The notes below the pieces were generated by a model. That model was not told the origin of the DNA. It saw only the letters and a list, made by a program, of their open reading frames with translations, and did not search any database. Shown here piece by piece: positions 61,322-64,000 of a DNA stretch of 64,000 nt. Position 1 is the stretch's first letter; every line of letters begins with the position of its first letter. The position numbers and the translations under genes are program-made. The stretch lies in NCBI RefSeq assembly GCF_900176635.1, contig NZ_FXLN01000004.1, forward strand, positions 310,001-374,000, read 5' to 3'. Source of the stretch: Clostridium merdae. Its GTDB lineage: Bacteria > Bacillota > Clostridia > Oscillospirales > Acutalibacteraceae.

Positions 61322-61873
61322 ATGAAACCGTGGTATTCGGAGCAAACCAAGCCCCAAGTAAAGCTATTGGCAATTGAAAATCCTGAAGCGGCAAGGCTAC
61401 TATACTATTTACTGGAGAGCAGCGGTCACCGGGTAACTTGCGATCTATCACAAATGCCTGCAACCGATTTCCTGCTGGTTTCCCCAGACAGCACGCCGGT
61501 TCGGTTAGAAGGATTAGACTATACATTACTGGAAAGTTCAGAAATATTCTCGCAAAGTATCTCTTGCCCTTTCCGCTACCACGCGGTAGAATATGAAACG
61601 GCTCTCCCGGTTCTTCCAGGCGCGCAGCGGGTGAGCTATTCCGTGCATAGACCGGAAGCAGACGTTTTTGCCCGCAATATACGCCCCAATAGCTATGGGG
61701 TTGTGTTTGAGTTGGAGTGCGGAGGAATTGTAGGCCGTGTTGCAATGGCAGAGGAGCAGGAAATTCGCCCGGCTTTGGTGGCGGCGCTCGCTGCAACCCG
61801 TTGTGGTATTCCGTTTGCACGGGTTACGGATGCGCTCAATGAAATTCCGCGTTTAAGCCGGAATTTTGGCTGA
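61322..61873 (+). CDS. Mur-ligase-derived protein without ATP site (relic or new role)
   Basis: 183 residues; ATG 61322 after GGAGGA, a good RBS. It sits where murE and murF are normally found. The last 75 residues (ADVFARNIRPNSYGVVFELE, then EEQEIRPALVAALAATRCGI and FARVTDALNEIPRL) follow the end of the Mur-ligase central domain pattern (ARNI...G..F.L ... N...ALAAALA.G......AL). The P-loop GTxGKTT and the C-terminal ligase domain are absent, and the N-terminal 100 residues match nothing I recognise. The frame and RBS are intact, so the protein may be kept for a scaffold or regulatory role. Confidence 0.6.
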   Translation: MKPWYSEQTKPQVKLLAIENPEAARLLYYLLESSGHRVTCDLSQMPATDFLLVSPDSTPVRLEGLDYTLLESSEIFSQSISCPFRYHAVEYETALPVLPGAQRVSYSVHRPEADVFARNIRPNSYGVVFELECGGIVGRVAMAEEQEIRPALVAALAATRCGIPFARVTDALNEIPRLSRNFG

Positions 61874-61915
61874 AGTACAGGAGAAAATAACAGAACATAA
61901 AAGGTGGAACAGCAA

Positions 61916-62932
61916 ATGACAGGGTTTGAAATAGGAGCAGCTGCAGTTACTGCATTTCTTATTACCGGAATATCAGGTAAATGGTTAATTCCATTTTTAC
62001 GCAAGGTGCATTTTGGGCAAACGATTTTGGAAGACGGCCCTAAATGGCATAAGAAAAAGCAAGGTACTCCCACAATGGGAGGAATCATGTTTATTTTGGG
62101 GATTACAGCATCTATCGTGATTTTTATTCCCGTCTATTACTTTGGCAGTGCTTCTGGTAATACACTATTAGAACCCTTAAATATGAGAACACGTATCTTT
62201 GGCGGCCTTGGCATGGCTTTGGCATTTGGAGCAATTGGTTTTTTTGACGATTATATTAAGGTAGTTAAGAAGCGTAACCTTGGCCTTACCGCTCGCCAAA
62301 AGCTGGTGTTGCAGTTCTTGGCGGCAGGTGCCTACCTTGCAACCTTGTATCTTTCTGGAATGGGCTCCTCAACGTTAATTCCTTTTGTGGGCAGCGTTAA
62401 CTTTGGTATGCTGTACTGGGTATTAGCAATGATTATTATTGTGGGTGTAGTAAATGCTGTTAATTTTACAGATGGAATTGACGGCCTAAATGGGTCAGTT
62501 ACCTTTTTTGCCGCACTGTCTTTTCTAGTAATCTCTGGTGTGCTGGCAATGAACGGAATTGGAATTGTTGCAGGTGCACTCGCAGGTGCCTGCCTAGGCT
62601 TTCTAATTTGGAACTTTAATCCCGCAAAGGTTTTTATGGGGGACACCGGTTCACTATTTCTGGGTGGTATGGTATGCGCACTTGCTTTTGGGATGAACCT
62701 ACCCATTCTTTTGCTTCCCATTGGCATTGTTTATCTATGTGAAATGTTGTCTGTGGTTCTGCAAGTGAGCTATTTCAAAGCAACCCACGGAAAACGCTTA
62801 TTTAAAATGAGCCCGATTCACCATCATTTTGAAATGTGCGGTTGGAGTGAGATTAAAATCTGCCTGGTGTTTTCACTGGTGACCCTTGCCGGTGGTGCCT
62901 TGGCATTGTTCAGTATTATAAAAGGTTTATAA
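61916..62932 (+). CDS. mraY: Phospho-N-acetylmuramoyl-pentapeptide transferase
   Basis: 338 residues, ten predicted membrane helices. MraY motifs: PTMGGIMFILG near residue 50, FFDDYIKVVKKRNLGLTARQ near 109, NFTDGIDGLNG near 183, MGDTGSLFLGG near 241 and the loop KMSPIHHHFEMCGWSE near 298. It makes lipid I at the membrane. I prefer ATG 61916, after AAAGGTGGAA; GTG 61904 would overlap that site. Confidence 0.97.
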   Translation: MTGFEIGAAAVTAFLITGISGKWLIPFLRKVHFGQTILEDGPKWHKKKQGTPTMGGIMFILGITASIVIFIPVYYFGSASGNTLLEPLNMRTRIFGGLGMALAFGAIGFFDDYIKVVKKRNLGLTARQKLVLQFLAAGAYLATLYLSGMGSSTLIPFVGSVNFGMLYWVLAMIIIVGVVNAVNFTDGIDGLNGSVTFFAALSFLVISGVLAMNGIGIVAGALAGACLGFLIWNFNPAKVFMGDTGSLFLGGMVCALAFGMNLPILLLPIGIVYLCEMLSVVLQVSYFKATHGKRLFKMSPIHHHFEMCGWSEIKICLVFSLVTLAGGALALFSIIKGL

Positions 62933-63027
62933 GCGCTGTGCTTGCCGCACCACGGAGTCGGCAAGCTTTGACAGATTGCGGCGTTAGAATGTGTTAAGAT
63001 ATATTTCGTGTAAAAGGAGGGGTGTCG

Positions 63028-64000
63028 ATGTCCGGTGAAAGCAAAAGAAAGCCGATTCCGCCGCAGACACGCGGAGCGAGAAAGCCAATAGCGGAACGGA
63101 ACTCATCGGAGCCGAAACAGGCTGCGGCAACAAGAACGATGCCCTTAACAAAACGGGTGAAAAAGAAGTTCCGGGTGTTTTCCGTGCGCTCGGGTCTTGA
63201 TATGCCATTTCTATTTTTGGTTATGGTGCTGGTGGTAATTGGCCTTGTCATGTTGTTTTCTGCCAGCTATGCCTATGCGTATTATAATTATGGGAACAGC
63301 TATTACTTCATTGTTCGCCAGGTATCGTTCGCTGTACTGGGAATCATATTAATGCTGTTCATTTCTTATTTTGACTATCATCATCTACACCGGTTCGCGC
63401 TGCCGTTGCTTCTGGTAAGCTATGCGCTGCTGGTAATTGTGCTGTTTTTGCCAGCGGTTAAAGGCGTTCATCGCTGGATTAACCTCGGCTTATTTGGTTT
63501 TCAGCCGTCTGAAATTGCAAAGTTCGCGATGACTTTGTGCTTTGCGCATCTTATTTCGATCAATTTTAAGCGTATGGATACCGCTCGCTACGGTGTTCTT
63601 CCATATGTCATTTTATTGGCTATCACGGTCATACTGCTGATTCGTGAACCTCACGTTTCCGCTGCGGTTATTATCATTGCGTTGGCGGGCATGATGCTCT
63701 TTATTGGAGGCGTGCCGCTGCGCTGGTTTGGTGCTGCCTTCGGCATGGCTTTAGCAGGTCTTGCCTATTTGGTTTTGTTTACATCGGAGTTCAGCTATGC
63801 GAACGATCGTGTTGTTGCGTGGCTGGATCCCTTTACCACAGAGAAAAACCTGCTTGCAGATACATGGCAAACACGCCAGTCTCTGTATGCGATTGGTTCT
63901 GGCGGGCTTTTAGGCCTTGGTCTTGGTCAGTCACGTCAAAAATACCTGTATTTGCCTGAGCCGCAGAACGATTTCATCTTTGCAATCGTTTGTGAGGAGC
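63028..64000 (+). CDS. ftsW: FtsW/SEDS-family peptidoglycan polymerase, cut by window end
   Basis: ATG 63028 with AAAGGAGG upstream; the frame is open to the last base, so the C-terminus lies outside. A long basic N-terminal tail (residues 1-58) precedes membrane helices. SEDS motifs are KGVHRWINLGLFGFQPSEIA near residue 148, REPHVSAAVIII near 206, and WQTRQSLYAIGSGGLLGLGL with LPEPQNDFIFAI near the end. FtsW polymerises lipid II at the septum. It follows mraY directly; murD, usually between them, is missing. Confidence 0.95.
   Translation, partial: MSGESKRKPIPPQTRGARKPIAERNSSEPKQAAATRTMPLTKRVKKKFRVFSVRSGLDMPFLFLVMVLVVIGLVMLFSASYAYAYYNYGNSYYFIVRQVSFAVLGIILMLFISYFDYHHLHRFALPLLLVSYALLVIVLFLPAVKGVHRWINLGLFGFQPSEIAKFAMTLCFAHLISINFKRMDTARYGVLPYVILLAITVILLIREPHVSAAVIIIALAGMMLFIGGVPLRWFGAAFGMALAGLAYLVLFTSEFSYANDRVVAWLDPFTTEKNLLADTWQTRQSLYAIGSGGLLGLGLGQSRQKYLYLPEPQNDFIFAIVCEE

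Noticed and set aside
1..64000. CRISPR arrays, tRNA or rRNA genes
   Set aside because: No regularly spaced repeats, cloverleaf or rRNA-like sequence was found on reading both strands.

Overview
The window reads as a chromosome segment of a Gram-positive, low-to-medium GC, anaerobic endospore-former of the Clostridia, most like the Oscillospiraceae/Ruminococcaceae group. The reasons are strong AGGAGG-type ribosome binding sites, many rho-independent terminators, hydroxylamine reductase plus hemerythrin, the spoIIAA-spoIIAB-sigF operon, a CotH-type lipoprotein and a SpoVD/FtsI-type division cluster. No rRNA, tRNA or CRISPR array was seen. Genus is not resolvable by eye.

Layout. 1-3.5 kb: end of hcp, an unknown gene and a hemerythrin gene (nitrosative/oxygen stress operon), then a small XRE regulator. 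3.7-8.2 kb: cysK, a pair of crcB fluoride channels under a fluoride riboswitch, an OhrR-type regulator divergent from a glutathione peroxidase, and a YwqG-like gene. 8.3-20.7 kb: LysR regulator, FAD dehydrogenase, LytR-CpsA-Psr protein, tcdA, GHL10 glycosidase-like protein, mtaB, an HPr-like protein without the active histidine, an ABC-F ATPase with an attenuator-like leader, a TIM-barrel epimerase-like gene and nrdR. 20.8-25.9 kb: the most unusual region (below). 26-32.5 kb: pcrA preceded by a leader with two mutually exclusive hairpins, an orphan OadG-like gene, an AraC/DUF1836/membrane-protein operon and a metallo-beta-lactamase-fold gene. 32.6-43 kb: DUF1266 protein, asparagine synthase, DUF421-DUF4363 pair, several very small genes, YoaK-like protein, a second cysK, a polysaccharide deacetylase and a DUF3810 protein. 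43-52 kb: GT-C-like membrane protein, LURP-one-like protein, valS, folC and the spoIIA operon. 52-56 kb: chemoreceptor and CotH lipoprotein. 56.6-64 kb: mraZ-rsmH-ftsL-PBP-(Mur-ligase relic)-mraY-ftsW; murE, murF and murD are absent from their usual places.

Main discovery. On the minus strand the gene for a 272-residue cysteine-rich protein is cut in two. Its 5' part (own strong RBS, 34 codons) lies at 25775-25879 and its 3' part at 21161-21882. The 3.9 kb between them carries a serine recombinase at one edge. A TCGC core is present at both junctions in the same reading phase, so recombination there deletes exactly 3,900 bp and restores one open frame. The inner arms of the element are inverted repeats of each other, as expected for an attP site. 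The recombinase has a good match to a mother-cell SigE promoter. This resembles the skin (sigK) and SP-beta (spsM) sporulation rearrangements, but in a different gene. The element also carries an AbrB/SpoVT-like regulator, a cupin and three small proteins, one of which could be the excision directionality factor.

Other second-look items are the Mur-ligase relic in the division cluster, possible attenuators ahead of pcrA and the ABC-F gene, a metallo-hydrolase gene whose RBS lies in an inverted repeat, two near-identical-length cysK paralogues, and several tiny proteins with strong RBSs that length-filtered annotation would miss.
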